Assembly (NCBI GenBank): GCA_963701675.1
Contig: OY969623.1
Location: 4,402,001-4,466,000 of the forward strand
Direction: 5' to 3'
Source: G963701675 sp963701675
Lineage (GTDB): Bacteria; Planctomycetota; Planctomycetia; Gemmatales; Gemmataceae
Length of the DNA stretch: 64,000 nt
The translations under genes were made by a program, and so were the position numbers. The notes below the pieces were generated by a model. The model saw nothing but the letters and a program-made list of their open reading frames with translations, was not told where the DNA came from and did not search any database. Below, one piece after another: positions 45,828 through 54,974 of the stretch. The number at the start of each line of letters is the position of its first letter. The first letter of the stretch is position 1.

Positions 45828-48596
45828 CTACGAAAACTCCGCGTGCAATTGCACCAGTTCGCCGGCTAATACTTCGAATGTTGCACGGTCGCCGTCGACA
45901 TCAACGTCGCGCAAACGCTCGCCGCGGTCGTCGCAGAGCTTGGCCCGGATCGGCTCGCGGGGAAAGCGCATCTCCACGTGTCCGCCGTGCTGGCCACATT
46001 CCAAGAAGCGGGCGATCACGGCGTCGCCGTTCTCGGCCGGCCGTAGACTGGTCAGCAACAAGTTCGGCGAGTCGATATGGAAAAGCCAGCCGCTGCTCCC
46101 GATGTGCGGCGGACCGTTGTCGACCTCCAAGCAGGGAACCGGCGATATCACGCCGTGGGCGGTCAGCATCGGATGTTCGCGGTCGAGACCGACTGCCAGA
46201 TCGAACACGCGTCCGGTTTCTCCCGGAGGGATCGACACGACATCGAGCATGCGTGCACCGTGCCGTTGGTGAAACGGCAGCCCGCCGGGAAAGATGACGG
46301 TGTTTTGGCGGCCTTGTCGAAGCTCGAGATAATCGGGCGTTTGCGGCCGGGTGTGACTGGTGACATATCCAGTTCCGTTGATGGCCCGGAGCAGGACGGC
46401 ACGTTCATCACGCCACGCAAAACGGGCGGCGTAGTAGGCATGCCAGGCATAGCCGGCGGGGCCGAGCGTCGGCTCAATTTCAATCCGAAGCTCCAGTATC
46501 GGCCGGCCTAACCAGGCGCGGAAGCGCTGCCGAAATCGCGCCAGTGTTTGATCGTGCTCGCCGACCAAGGTCCCTTCCGTTACGATCTCGCCGAGTGCCG
46601 GTCCCGTCGAAACCACTCGGACGCTCGTCGCGCGCATGGAGCTTCCGGGGTTGAATACTAGTTGTTGGCCGACGCGGTGCACGCGGTGGTGATGATCGTG
46701 AATGCCGCGCAGCCCGCCGGTTGCTGGATCGATCTCGGCTTCGAAGAACTCGTTGCGGACATGGTGATCGTCGGCCATCCGCATCCGTGCCGGCATTGGC
46801 GGCGTCCCGGCCGGCCCGTTGCGCGGCATCCATGCGAAGCCAAGCCCGGGTATCTCGACCACGACACGGCATGCGTCGCTATCCAGTTGACACGCCTTAA
46901 TGGGGCCGGAAATAGGCAACGGCGTCGTTGCCGGCGGCAACTCCAGTGCAACGCGCCGGGCGAAGGAACAAGGATTCAACAACAAATAGCCGGCGTCAGG
47001 CGCTTGTGCACGAGCCAAAAGACGTCCCGCAAGTGAGTCCATGACCAGTTTTCCCGCCGCACGAAAGTCGGCGTTCGCGTCCAGGTCAGGGTCATACTGC
47101 TCACTCAACGCCTCCAAACGATCGAGCGCGACGTTATTCCGCAATGGATCGTTCACACCAGTAACGCCACGAACAAACGCCGCCAGAGTGTAAAGCGTGT
47201 CCATGCGGCGACGTTGGCGGGCGTGATCGGCGAATTCAGTGGCGGGCTTTGGAGATCCGTCATCGACGCGCTTCGACAAATGATCCACGTGATAATCATC
47301 GGGCGACATCGTGCTGGCGTACTCACCGGCCGACACATCGCCGAGATAGCGAGACAACGTGGTCCATTGGCCGAGCACCGGACCGAACCGACTAAGTTCG
47401 ACCCAATCGGCATATGCAGGTGAATCGGGCGCCTCATGCCAAAGGGCGATGGTGGCCGCATGGTCCTGCATGATGGATCGATGTAAATGGTACGCCAGGT
47501 GAAAGAAAACACAGTGGTCGCTCGTCAAGTGAGGCCTGCGGGCAAAACCATCTACCTGGCGTCCATCCGGTGAAGTAAACGCGACGACGGTCGATTGGTA
47601 CGTCGCGACGGCGATGTCATCGAACGAATAGGCAATCGCGCACGACAAGCCGGCGTTGGTCAACACCAGCGGCAACTGCGGGTGGAAACCCGAATACCGA
47701 CGAGCAAATACCCGAACCTCAGAGCCAAGTAGATCCCGCGAAACCGCGAGGCCCTTGCGCAAGTTCCAGACTTGCGATTCGATCGGTAGCAAATCTTCTT
47801 CGCACTCGACATAGCATCCGCCGCATATTTCAACCGAATCTAGACCGACGCGTTCGCGAATCTCCGCAAGTGTGTCAGGCGCCACGCGCTGCAACACTTC
47901 TAATTGGACCGCGGACGCCACGATATTCATTGGCAGCCCCGCTTCGAAGGCAGCGGGGCGGAATTCCGTGAATTGTTGGGGAAAGCTTGGGGCGATATCC
48001 ATGACGTGAATGGTGACCGGATACAGGACTTCGCGCGCTGCCTTCAGCCGGTCGGCCGCCGCTTGTAAATGTCCACGGAAGGCGTGCGGGTCGGGTTCCG
48101 CTACGGCATCGACCGCGTTTTGCACGTCTCGCCAGAATTCAACGACGGGGAGCAAGTTCTCGTGCTCCATCGCTTCGTAAAGAGCATTCACCATCATGTA
48201 GCCGAAACCGATCCCGAGGAACGGTCGAATCCGATCCTCCGGTACCTCAATCAAGGGCGAATCGCCGGCGACCTCACGCAGGCGCTGGAACGTAGTTGCC
48301 CGATCGACGGCCGCCGGGATCACCGTTGCATTCACGGCACTGACTCGCTCGGTCCAATCATCCGGCAGCATCGCGGGCGGAGTGTCCGGCACGGCATATA
48401 CGCATTCGGTGGCGGGTTGTTCATGGTCGTAAGGGGATACGACGCGCGGCGGAGCGGCGGCGCCGTGGATGACGGCCGGGTGCCAAAGCGCCGCGTAGCC
48501 GTTCAGAAACGCGGCCACGTCGTCACCGTTCAACACCAGCGGATTCTGCGATGGAACCTGATAAGGACTGAGAAGATAAAGCTCGCGCGCCGCCAT
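45828..48596 (-). CDS. Large GH38-like (alpha-mannosidase-type) protein
   Basis: A 922-residue protein. The C-terminal half resembles the glycosyl hydrolase 38 C-terminal domains: LLLNPCSFARRVALELP, NEFFEAEIDPATGGLRGIHD and RVHRVGQQLVFNPG. The N-terminal half is TIM-barrel-like (ICGGCYVECEEDLLPIESQV, VFARRYSGFHPQLPLVLTNA), but the H-x-D-x-x-W zinc motif of classical GH38 enzymes is not visible near its start. The activity is therefore uncertain. The ATG at 48596 starts MAARELYLLSPYQVP; a longer frame would run into the 48642 inverted repeat. No signal peptide is present, so it should be cytoplasmic. Confidence 0.7.
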   Translation of the reverse strand: MAARELYLLSPYQVPSQNPLVLNGDDVAAFLNGYAALWHPAVIHGAAAPPRVVSPYDHEQPATECVYAVPDTPPAMLPDDWTERVSAVNATVIPAAVDRATTFQRLREVAGDSPLIEVPEDRIRPFLGIGFGYMMVNALYEAMEHENLLPVVEFWRDVQNAVDAVAEPDPHAFRGHLQAAADRLKAAREVLYPVTIHVMDIAPSFPQQFTEFRPAAFEAGLPMNIVASAVQLEVLQRVAPDTLAEIRERVGLDSVEICGGCYVECEEDLLPIESQVWNLRKGLAVSRDLLGSEVRVFARRYSGFHPQLPLVLTNAGLSCAIAYSFDDIAVATYQSTVVAFTSPDGRQVDGFARRPHLTSDHCVFFHLAYHLHRSIMQDHAATIALWHEAPDSPAYADWVELSRFGPVLGQWTTLSRYLGDVSAGEYASTMSPDDYHVDHLSKRVDDGSPKPATEFADHARQRRRMDTLYTLAAFVRGVTGVNDPLRNNVALDRLEALSEQYDPDLDANADFRAAGKLVMDSLAGRLLARAQAPDAGYLLLNPCSFARRVALELPPATTPLPISGPIKACQLDSDACRVVVEIPGLGFAWMPRNGPAGTPPMPARMRMADDHHVRNEFFEAEIDPATGGLRGIHDHHHRVHRVGQQLVFNPGSSMRATSVRVVSTGPALGEIVTEGTLVGEHDQTLARFRQRFRAWLGRPILELRIEIEPTLGPAGYAWHAYYAARFAWRDERAVLLRAINGTGYVTSHTRPQTPDYLELRQGRQNTVIFPGGLPFHQRHGARMLDVVSIPPGETGRVFDLAVGLDREHPMLTAHGVISPVPCLEVDNGPPHIGSSGWLFHIDSPNLLLTSLRPAENGDAVIARFLECGQHGGHVEMRFPREPIRAKLCDDRGERLRDVDVDGDRATFEVLAGELVQLHAEFS

Positions 48597-48641
48597 GAAG
48601 TGGGTGTATGGCGTCCTCGCCGTTAGGCAAGGCAAGTCAAT

Positions 48642-48729
48642 GAGCTTAGCCGCGACGCGGAGTCTTCGGAGCGGAGCGCGGTCGTCCACTAGCGCTCCGC
48701 TCCGAAGACTCCGCGTCGCGGCTAAGCTC
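48642..48729. repeat. Perfect 38-bp inverted repeat
   Basis: The left arm at 48642-48679 is the exact reverse complement of 48692-48729, with a 12-base loop. It lies between two minus-strand genes, 2 bases after the TIGR01777 stop and 45 bases before the GH38-like ATG. It has no T-tract. Confidence 0.95.
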
Positions 48730-48731
48730 GA

Positions 48732-49631
48732 TCATTTCGTAAGCATGTGCCGCAGTGCCGGTTCCAACTCGGGAAAGCGGAATGTATAGTTTGATTCCGT
48801 CAGACGCTTCGGTTCGACCCGTTGGCTGCTCAACAGTAGTTCATCGGCCATCTCGCCGAGTGCCAACCTTGCGGCAAAGGCGGGCATCGGGAGTATCGTC
48901 GGCCGTCCCAACACTCGGCCGAGTGTCTTCGTGAACTCTAAGTTGGTGACCGGGTTCGGTGAAACACCGTTCACCGGTCCCTTTAGGTTCTCTGTCTTCA
49001 GGGCGTGGTTGATGGCGCCGACGATATCGTCCAGCGTAACCCAGCTGAAAAACTGTTGGCCGCTGCCGATTCGTCCGCCGACACCCATGCGAAACGGGAA
49101 GAGCATCTGCGAAAGCGCTCCTCCTTTTGGATTCAGAATCACACCGATGCGCAATAAGACCACTCGAATTCCGGCGGCAGCTGCCGGCTCGGTGGCGGCT
49201 TCCCAATCCTTGCACACGTCGGCCAAGAAGCCGGTTTCTGGAGCGCTGCTCTCCGTCAGTTTCTCGTCGCCGCGCGAGCCGTAGTAACCGATCGCCGACG
49301 CCGAAACGAGAACACGCGGTCGGCGCTGAAGCTGTGCCAACGCGCTACTTAGGAGGCGAGTGCCTTCAATCCGGCTATCCCGAATATTCTTTTTCTTTTC
49401 TTCCGTCCAACGGCCTGACGCAATGTTCTCACCGGCGAGATGAACCACGCCATCGAATCCTTCGAGTTCGGCCTTGTCGATGCGCGCGGCTTGCGGATCC
49501 CACGTCACGGATTTTCCACTCGTCTGAGACCCCGGCCGCACCAGACGCGTAACCACGTGGCCGCCGGCGGTGAGGGACGAAACCAGTTCCGAACCAACCA
49601 ATCCGGTTGAGCCTGTGACAAGGACGTTCAT
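48732..49631 (-). CDS. TIGR01777 family SDR-type epimerase
   Basis: A 299-residue Rossmann-fold NAD(P)-binding protein of the extended SDR, YfcH/TIGR01777 group. The nucleotide motif is MNVLVTGSTGLVGSELV, and VHLAGENIASGRWTEEKKKN, SASAIGYYGSRGDE (Tyr/Lys-type active site region) and QQFFSWVTLDDIVGAI are family hallmarks. The exact reaction of this group is not settled; some members are called epimerases. AAGGA precedes the ATG at 49631. It is divergent from the PQQ-type gene. Confidence 0.93.
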   Translation of the reverse strand: MNVLVTGSTGLVGSELVSSLTAGGHVVTRLVRPGSQTSGKSVTWDPQAARIDKAELEGFDGVVHLAGENIASGRWTEEKKKNIRDSRIEGTRLLSSALAQLQRRPRVLVSASAIGYYGSRGDEKLTESSAPETGFLADVCKDWEAATEPAAAAGIRVVLLRIGVILNPKGGALSQMLFPFRMGVGGRIGSGQQFFSWVTLDDIVGAINHALKTENLKGPVNGVSPNPVTNLEFTKTLGRVLGRPTILPMPAFAARLALGEMADELLLSSQRVEPKRLTESNYTFRFPELEPALRHMLTK

Positions 49632-49699
49632 GGCGACATTCCTTTTGCATATAGTCTTAGTGGAGTGTCCATCACACTCAAACCCTCACGAGGCGCGTA

Positions 49700-51479
49700 A
49701 TGGGAACCGAACAACCCGCCGCCGCATCACAGATATTCATACCCAAAGCGCCGCTGCTTTCGCCGTCAAAGCGGTTTGCCGTCGCTTGGCTGGTCACGGT
49801 TGTTGTCTTGCCCTACGCCGCAGCGCGGGTATTGACGTTTGGATTGAACGGCATCATGCCGGAAGGGCGCTACATTGCCTTACTTCTCATTGCAATCCTG
49901 GCGGTGGTCGGCCTGACATATAATCTCGGATCAAGCTTGCAAGAGACGGGGTACAAACGGCATCTGGTTTGGCTGATCGTCGTTCCGTGGGCCGCGTTTC
50001 TCGGCGTCCTGGTCGGTGTGTATAACGGAGACGCACTTCCGGACGTAGTGGTCTGGCTCGTTATGGTTCTGGCCACGATTTGGGTGGCCTGGGCCGCGTG
50101 GATGTTCTTCCGCCCCATGGCGTGGACGGCTCGCCTCGGCATCCTTGCCGTGCTCGTCCTGTTCTTCGCCGCAGGCATTGGCCTCGTGAAAGTCGACGGG
50201 CTCACCGGGGCTGCCCATGTGAACTTTGCATGGCGCTGGAGTCGACCGGCCGACGTCAACTGGGCCGAGCTTGCCGGCGCCGGTGTTGCCGACCTCAAGC
50301 CGACGCCGAATGATTACCCGCAGTTCCTTGGGCCGAATCGTCTCGGCATCCTACCGAATGTTCGCCTGGTTTCCGATTGGAACCAGTCGCCGCCGCGCGA
50401 GCTATGGCGTCGGCCGGTGGGTGTCGGCTGGAGTTCATTTGCGGTAGTTGGAAAATATGCATTCACCCAGGAGCAGCGTGCGGAAAACGAATGCGTCTGT
50501 TGTTATCGAATCCAGGATGGGTCACCCGTTTGGGTTTATCAGGATCCTGTCCGATTCGACAAAAGCCTGGGCGGCCCTGGACCGCGTGCCACGCCCACCG
50601 TAACCGACGGACGCGTCTTTACCGTAGGCGGAACCGGCCTGTTGAATTGCCTTGATGGGACGACAGGCCAACGAATCTGGTCGGCGAATATCCTAGAAGG
50701 TGGTGCGGATGATTCCATCTCACACGGTGTCTGTGGATCGCCACTCGTCGTTGACGATTGGGTGATTGTCAGCCCCACGAACAGGAACGGCACGTCACTC
50801 GCCGCGTACGACCGCACCACGGGAAAACGGATCTGGCAGGGTGGCACGGATCAAGCCAGCTACAGCTCTCCAATACTCGCCGACATTGCTGGCATACGGC
50901 AGGTTCTACTTCTTAACAAACAGGCGCTGGCCGGCCACGATTTGACAACGGGCCAGGTGCTCTGGAGCTTCTCATGGACCAACGTGGAGAAGGTCAATGT
51001 GTCGCAGCCTGTCCCCATTCCGGGTAATGACGGGGAGTTTCTCGTGGCCACGGGTTATGGCAAAGGGTGCGCGCATCCGCGTGAGTCGCCGGGACGATGG
51101 CACTTGGACCGTCGAGTTCGTTTGGGAGAACCGAAAACCGTTGATGCAGGCAAAGTTCACCACGCCGGTGTTTCACAACGGTTTCATCTACGGCCTCGAT
51201 AACGGCATTCTCGCGTGCCTCGACCCCGCGACCGGTAAGCGGCGCTGGATCGATGGCCGGTATGGGCACGGCCAAATCCTGTTGGCGGGTGACTTACTGA
51301 TCGTCCAAGCGGAAGATGGCCGAGTCGTGCTTGTGGCGCCCTCACCCGATGAATTGCAGGAGCGCGGCCGAGTCCAGGCAATGGACGGAAAGACGTGGAA
51401 CAACCCGGCACTCGCCGGCCGTTATCTATTGGTGCGAAACGATCAAGAAGCGGTGTGTTACGAAGTGGAAACGCAGTGA
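49700..51479 (+). CDS. Membrane protein with PQQ-type propeller, one frameshift
   Basis: About 592 residues after correction. Residues 25-175 have about five transmembrane helices (VAWLVTVVVLPYAAARVL, IALLLIAILAVVGLTYNL, LVWLIVVPWAAFLGVLVGVY and others). The rest is a PQQ-like beta-propeller outside the membrane (CYRIQDGSPVWVYQDPV, NCLDGTTGQRIWSANI, AYDRTTGKRIWQGG, CLDPATGKRRWIDGRYGHGQ). The frame breaks near 51062-51067; removal of one G in a GGG run joins ATGYGKG to ARIRVSRRDD. These propellers often do not bind PQQ and may be scaffolds. It is convergent with the HEAT-propeller gene. Confidence 0.83.
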
Positions 51480-51489
51480 CGCCGAGACG

Positions 51490-53166
51490 TCATCGCCGTC
51501 TCACGCGAAAAACTCTGCCCTCGGCGTGTTCCTCCCACACCACCTTTCCGGCCCGTGTCATTTCGACGACACGCTGGTCCTTGTTGCTGCACGCCAACAG
51601 GTTACCGTTGGGAAGTCGAGTCGCGGCCGTCGGTTTGGTGATCGGCCATGATCGGATCTCCCGTCCACTGTCATCGAGCTCCGCCACTCGGCCTGAGGAC
51701 GTAAGCGGCAGAAGAAAATGCCCGCCCGGCAGTGCCTCGACCGTTACCAGGCCCTCATTCGGCCGCTCGAAACTCAGCGTCCGAACTTCGTTGCCCAGTT
51801 CATCCATTTCCTTGAGCACGCCGTCGTATGTGACCACCACGAGATTTCCGTTCCGCAACTTCTGGAACGACAAAATACTGGAGGCACGTTGTGTAAACGA
51901 TGCAACATGTTTCCCGTCCGGTGCAACCTCCCGAATCTCATTGATGCAGGCAATCACCGTATTGCCATTTGGGAGGCGTTGGCAGCCGAGTGGTTGGCGT
52001 TCCCGCCATTTGTATTCCCAGAGAATTCGCCCTTTCTGGTCGCGTTCTGTCACGCGGTTGCCGTTGTATTCGGCGATCAGTATCCGCCCTCCGGGGAGGG
52101 GTTGCACATCAATGGGCCCATTCACGTCGGTTATTTCCCAAAGCACCGACCCATTCTTGTTTCGCTCCCAGACTCGGCCACGGTTGTTGCGGTAACCGGT
52201 GTAAGACACGATCAAGGTTCGGCCCGACGACCGATGTTCGAGGTCAAGTCGCTGGCTGTCGAGTTTTGCACCGGTCGTTCGCCACCACTCCATCCAGGCT
52301 TCCCGGCAGCGTCGCCGCTCGAGGTGCGTGCCCGTTGCAAGGGAGGCATCCGGCGCCGTCTCCTCGGCGATTCGACAGAGTAAGTCCTCCGCTTGCCAGG
52401 CGATGTCTTGGGGTGCGTCGACGAGCAATTCGATCAGAATCGGCAGCGCGTCTCGGTCCTTCGCCGCGAGGAACCCCTGTGCGGTCCACAACCGGACTTT
52501 GGCGTCGGGGTCTGTGAAAAGCATTCTCGCGGCTTCGCGGAGTTCCGACAGAGCCGAACGTCCTAACAACCGCCCGGCCGCGGCACGTTGAAGCGAGACT
52601 CCGGAGTGGACGGCCGCAACCAACACCGGTTCGGTCCGACTTCCGCTGCTGGCAATTTGCCCGAGTACGGTCAGCACTTCTTCTTCCACTACCTCGTCGT
52701 CTGCAAACGGCAGGAAATTGAGTAACGTCTCGACGGCGCCAGCCGGCCGGCGTGAGGCGACTAACCGAAGCGCCGCCAGAATCATCGGTTGGTCGTTTCG
52801 CCGTTCAATCTGTTGAAGGCAACGCTTGGCTCGCGTCGCGACTTCCAGATCCGGGTCCTTTAGTGCACGTCGAATTAACGCCAGCGCGCGTCGGCCGGCG
52901 GCGGCGAGCTCCGCCGAGGCTGTCTCGCGAACGTCGAATTGGTCCGAGCCCAGTTGTTGAATGAGGGATGTAAGTCGGGAGAGTTCTTCGTCGGTTAGCG
53001 TTCGCTTTCGGAATACTTCGAGGATTGCCCCGTCGTTCGTCCCGGCGCCCCATTTCCGCAGTGTCGCCTCATCGGTTCTTGTCTCGGCATCATCGAAAGC
53101 TACCGGCAGGCGCTCGGGTGTTGCCGTGAACATTCCAGTGGCAATGCAAAGCACGACGGCAAACAT
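51490..53166 (-). CDS. Exported HEAT-repeat and beta-propeller protein
   Basis: A 558-residue protein. The signal peptide is MFAVVLCIATGMFTA. Residues about 60-290 are HEAT repeats (LGSDQFDVRETASAELAAAG, RAAAGRLLGRSALSELREAA). Residues about 320-555 are a propeller with regular blades (GGRILIAEYNGNRVTERDQK, RLPNGNTVIACINEIREVAP, LRNGNLVVVTYDGVLKEMDE), each with an N-G-N-x-hydrophobic pattern. Such HEAT-propeller fusions are common in planctomycetes and have no known role. It ends 11 bases from the PQQ-type gene end. Confidence 0.83.
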   Translation of the reverse strand: MFAVVLCIATGMFTATPERLPVAFDDAETRTDEATLRKWGAGTNDGAILEVFRKRTLTDEELSRLTSLIQQLGSDQFDVRETASAELAAAGRRALALIRRALKDPDLEVATRAKRCLQQIERRNDQPMILAALRLVASRRPAGAVETLLNFLPFADDEVVEEEVLTVLGQIASSGSRTEPVLVAAVHSGVSLQRAAAGRLLGRSALSELREAARMLFTDPDAKVRLWTAQGFLAAKDRDALPILIELLVDAPQDIAWQAEDLLCRIAEETAPDASLATGTHLERRRCREAWMEWWRTTGAKLDSQRLDLEHRSSGRTLIVSYTGYRNNRGRVWERNKNGSVLWEITDVNGPIDVQPLPGGRILIAEYNGNRVTERDQKGRILWEYKWRERQPLGCQRLPNGNTVIACINEIREVAPDGKHVASFTQRASSILSFQKLRNGNLVVVTYDGVLKEMDELGNEVRTLSFERPNEGLVTVEALPGGHFLLPLTSSGRVAELDDSGREIRSWPITKPTAATRLPNGNLLACSNKDQRVVEMTRAGKVVWEEHAEGRVFRVRRR

Positions 53167-53412
53167 GTGTGGACTTTCGCTTCGTTTCCCGCTATTAGGC
53201 TTGCCGACAAGCTCTCACTATACCGATTAGTTCGACGCGCGAACAGGGGCGGCGAAGTGAAGCTGCACAAGCTGCCCTAAAGATCGTGATCGCCGGAATT
53301 ACTCGGGATTTTCCGGCTTTAGCGAAAGTTTGGTTCCACTCGCCGTCGATACTTAATCGACAGGGTGGACTATGTGAAGGCTCGTGCTCCGCTTCGGGGG
53401 GAGGACGCAGGA

Positions 53413-54813
53413 ATGAGGTCCGCGGCAGGAATCGGTGTGTTGCTGGTGACGCTCGGGGGATGCGTCGCCGTGGACCGAACCGGCCCAGGTCCGGCGCCGG
53501 TAGAGGAGTTCGCCAGCACCGCGACGGCGCCCGTGGTAAGAAATATCGCCAAGGCGGCGCCGCAGCCGGCCACACCGCCCAAAGCCGTCGCCGCGTCCAA
53601 CACCAACGCCGTTAAACCGCCTGTCTATGTCGTGCTCCAGCCTGGTGAAAGCGGTGGCTTGCCCGCCGCCGAAGCGCACCTAAGTCTTCCAACGCAGACA
53701 TCAGCCGATGTTACGATTGTGGTTCCGCAGGTGTCCGAAACTCCGCCGGTTCCGCCCAGCCCGCCATCCGCGACATTCGCGGCGGCGCAGGGGCCGGACC
53801 GAGGGGTTCCGCCCGCACCATTGCCGCCGTTGGAGTCTGCCGGTCCCGTACTTGCGGACGCCGCGCCGACTATGCCGCAATCGGAAGGACCACAACTGCT
53901 GGCCGATCAGGCAGTGCAACAACCGGATGCAGTCGCCGTTCAAACGGATAAGCTTCCTTTGCCGCCGACTTCAAAGCCACAGAATCTGGAAGAGATCACG
54001 CGACGGACTCTTAGCGCTCATATGATGCCGGCGTCCGGAGAATCGACTCCGACGGGACCGGCCGTATCGCTGTCGGGCGCTGTCGAACCCGAAAAAGCAA
54101 ACCGGCCGGCAACTGGACCCATGCTCGCTGTGCACGAGGCCAAAGCGGTAGACCCGACACAGACATCGAAATCACTCATCGGCGAAGATTCCGAGCTGAA
54201 GATCGTGAACAGCCGACGCGTCAGTCTGCAGTACGAGCTCAAAGGCGCCGCTATCGGCGAGGTAGCGGGCGTCGAATTGTGGTGCACCCGCGACGGGCGC
54301 GCCTGGGTCAAGCGAGATATGCAGCCGCCGACGGCACACGCATGTTCGGTGGAAGTGGATGCCGAGGATCTTTACGGATTAAGTCTCGTTGTTCGCAATG
54401 TGAACGGCGTCGGCCGCACGCCGATGAACGGCGACCGTCCGCAAGTCTGGGTCGAAGTGGATCTCACGAAGCCGACCGTACGACTCATGGGGGTTGAGCC
54501 CGACAAAGAAGTCGTCGGCCGACGTTATACGATCCGCTGGCGCGCTGCCGACAAGAATCTCGCGGCCAAGCCGATTTCTCTTTCGTTCGCCTGGCAACCC
54601 GAAGGTCCGTGGACGCCGATCGTCTCCAAGATCGAGAACATCGGCAGTTACGTATGGACTCCGCCGTTCGACGCCCCCAGCCGCATCTATGTCCGCGTCG
54701 AAGCCGCCGACGCCGGCGGCAACATGGGCTACGCCCAAACACCCGATCCGCTCGAAGACCTATCACCACCGCCGACCGCCACCATCCGGACGGTCGAAGC
54801 ACTCGATCCGTAG
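53413..54813 (+). CDS. Lipoprotein with Pro/Ala-rich linker and Ig-like domain
   Basis: A 466-residue predicted lipoprotein. MRSAAGIGVLLVTLGGC is a signal peptide with an LGGC lipobox and acylated Cys17. The ATG at 53413 has GGAGG close upstream; a GTG at 53365 is the other option. Residues 20-225 are low-complexity and Pro/Ala-rich (long linker). Residues about 255-460 form a beta-domain: VSLQYELKGAAIGEVAGVEL, LYGLSLVVRNVNGVGRTPMN, SKIENIGSYVWTPPFDAPSR and RVEAADAGGNMGYAQTPD, the pattern of Ig-like domains in planctomycete surface proteins. It sits upstream of the SBBP array and may be a cell-surface partner, but this is inference. Confidence 0.75.
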   Translation: MRSAAGIGVLLVTLGGCVAVDRTGPGPAPVEEFASTATAPVVRNIAKAAPQPATPPKAVAASNTNAVKPPVYVVLQPGESGGLPAAEAHLSLPTQTSADVTIVVPQVSETPPVPPSPPSATFAAAQGPDRGVPPAPLPPLESAGPVLADAAPTMPQSEGPQLLADQAVQQPDAVAVQTDKLPLPPTSKPQNLEEITRRTLSAHMMPASGESTPTGPAVSLSGAVEPEKANRPATGPMLAVHEAKAVDPTQTSKSLIGEDSELKIVNSRRVSLQYELKGAAIGEVAGVELWCTRDGRAWVKRDMQPPTAHACSVEVDAEDLYGLSLVVRNVNGVGRTPMNGDRPQVWVEVDLTKPTVRLMGVEPDKEVVGRRYTIRWRAADKNLAAKPISLSFAWQPEGPWTPIVSKIENIGSYVWTPPFDAPSRIYVRVEAADAGGNMGYAQTPDPLEDLSPPPTATIRTVEALDP

Positions 54814-54974
54814 AACCGACGACCGCTGAATCAGTGCCGTACGTCACCCGGTGATAGCCAGGTGCCGCTCACGCTTCGACCTAACATCTCCAGCATTTCG
54901 TTTGACTTTGCGACTCCGCGGCTGGACAATCGCCGTCGTTACTGAAACTCCTTCACCGTCGGGAGGCTCGTCGA

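Noticed and set aside
48597..48689. N-terminal extension of the GH38-like protein
   Set aside because: It would be encoded by the perfect 38-bp inverted repeat and adds no conserved residues; the ATG at 48596 is more natural.
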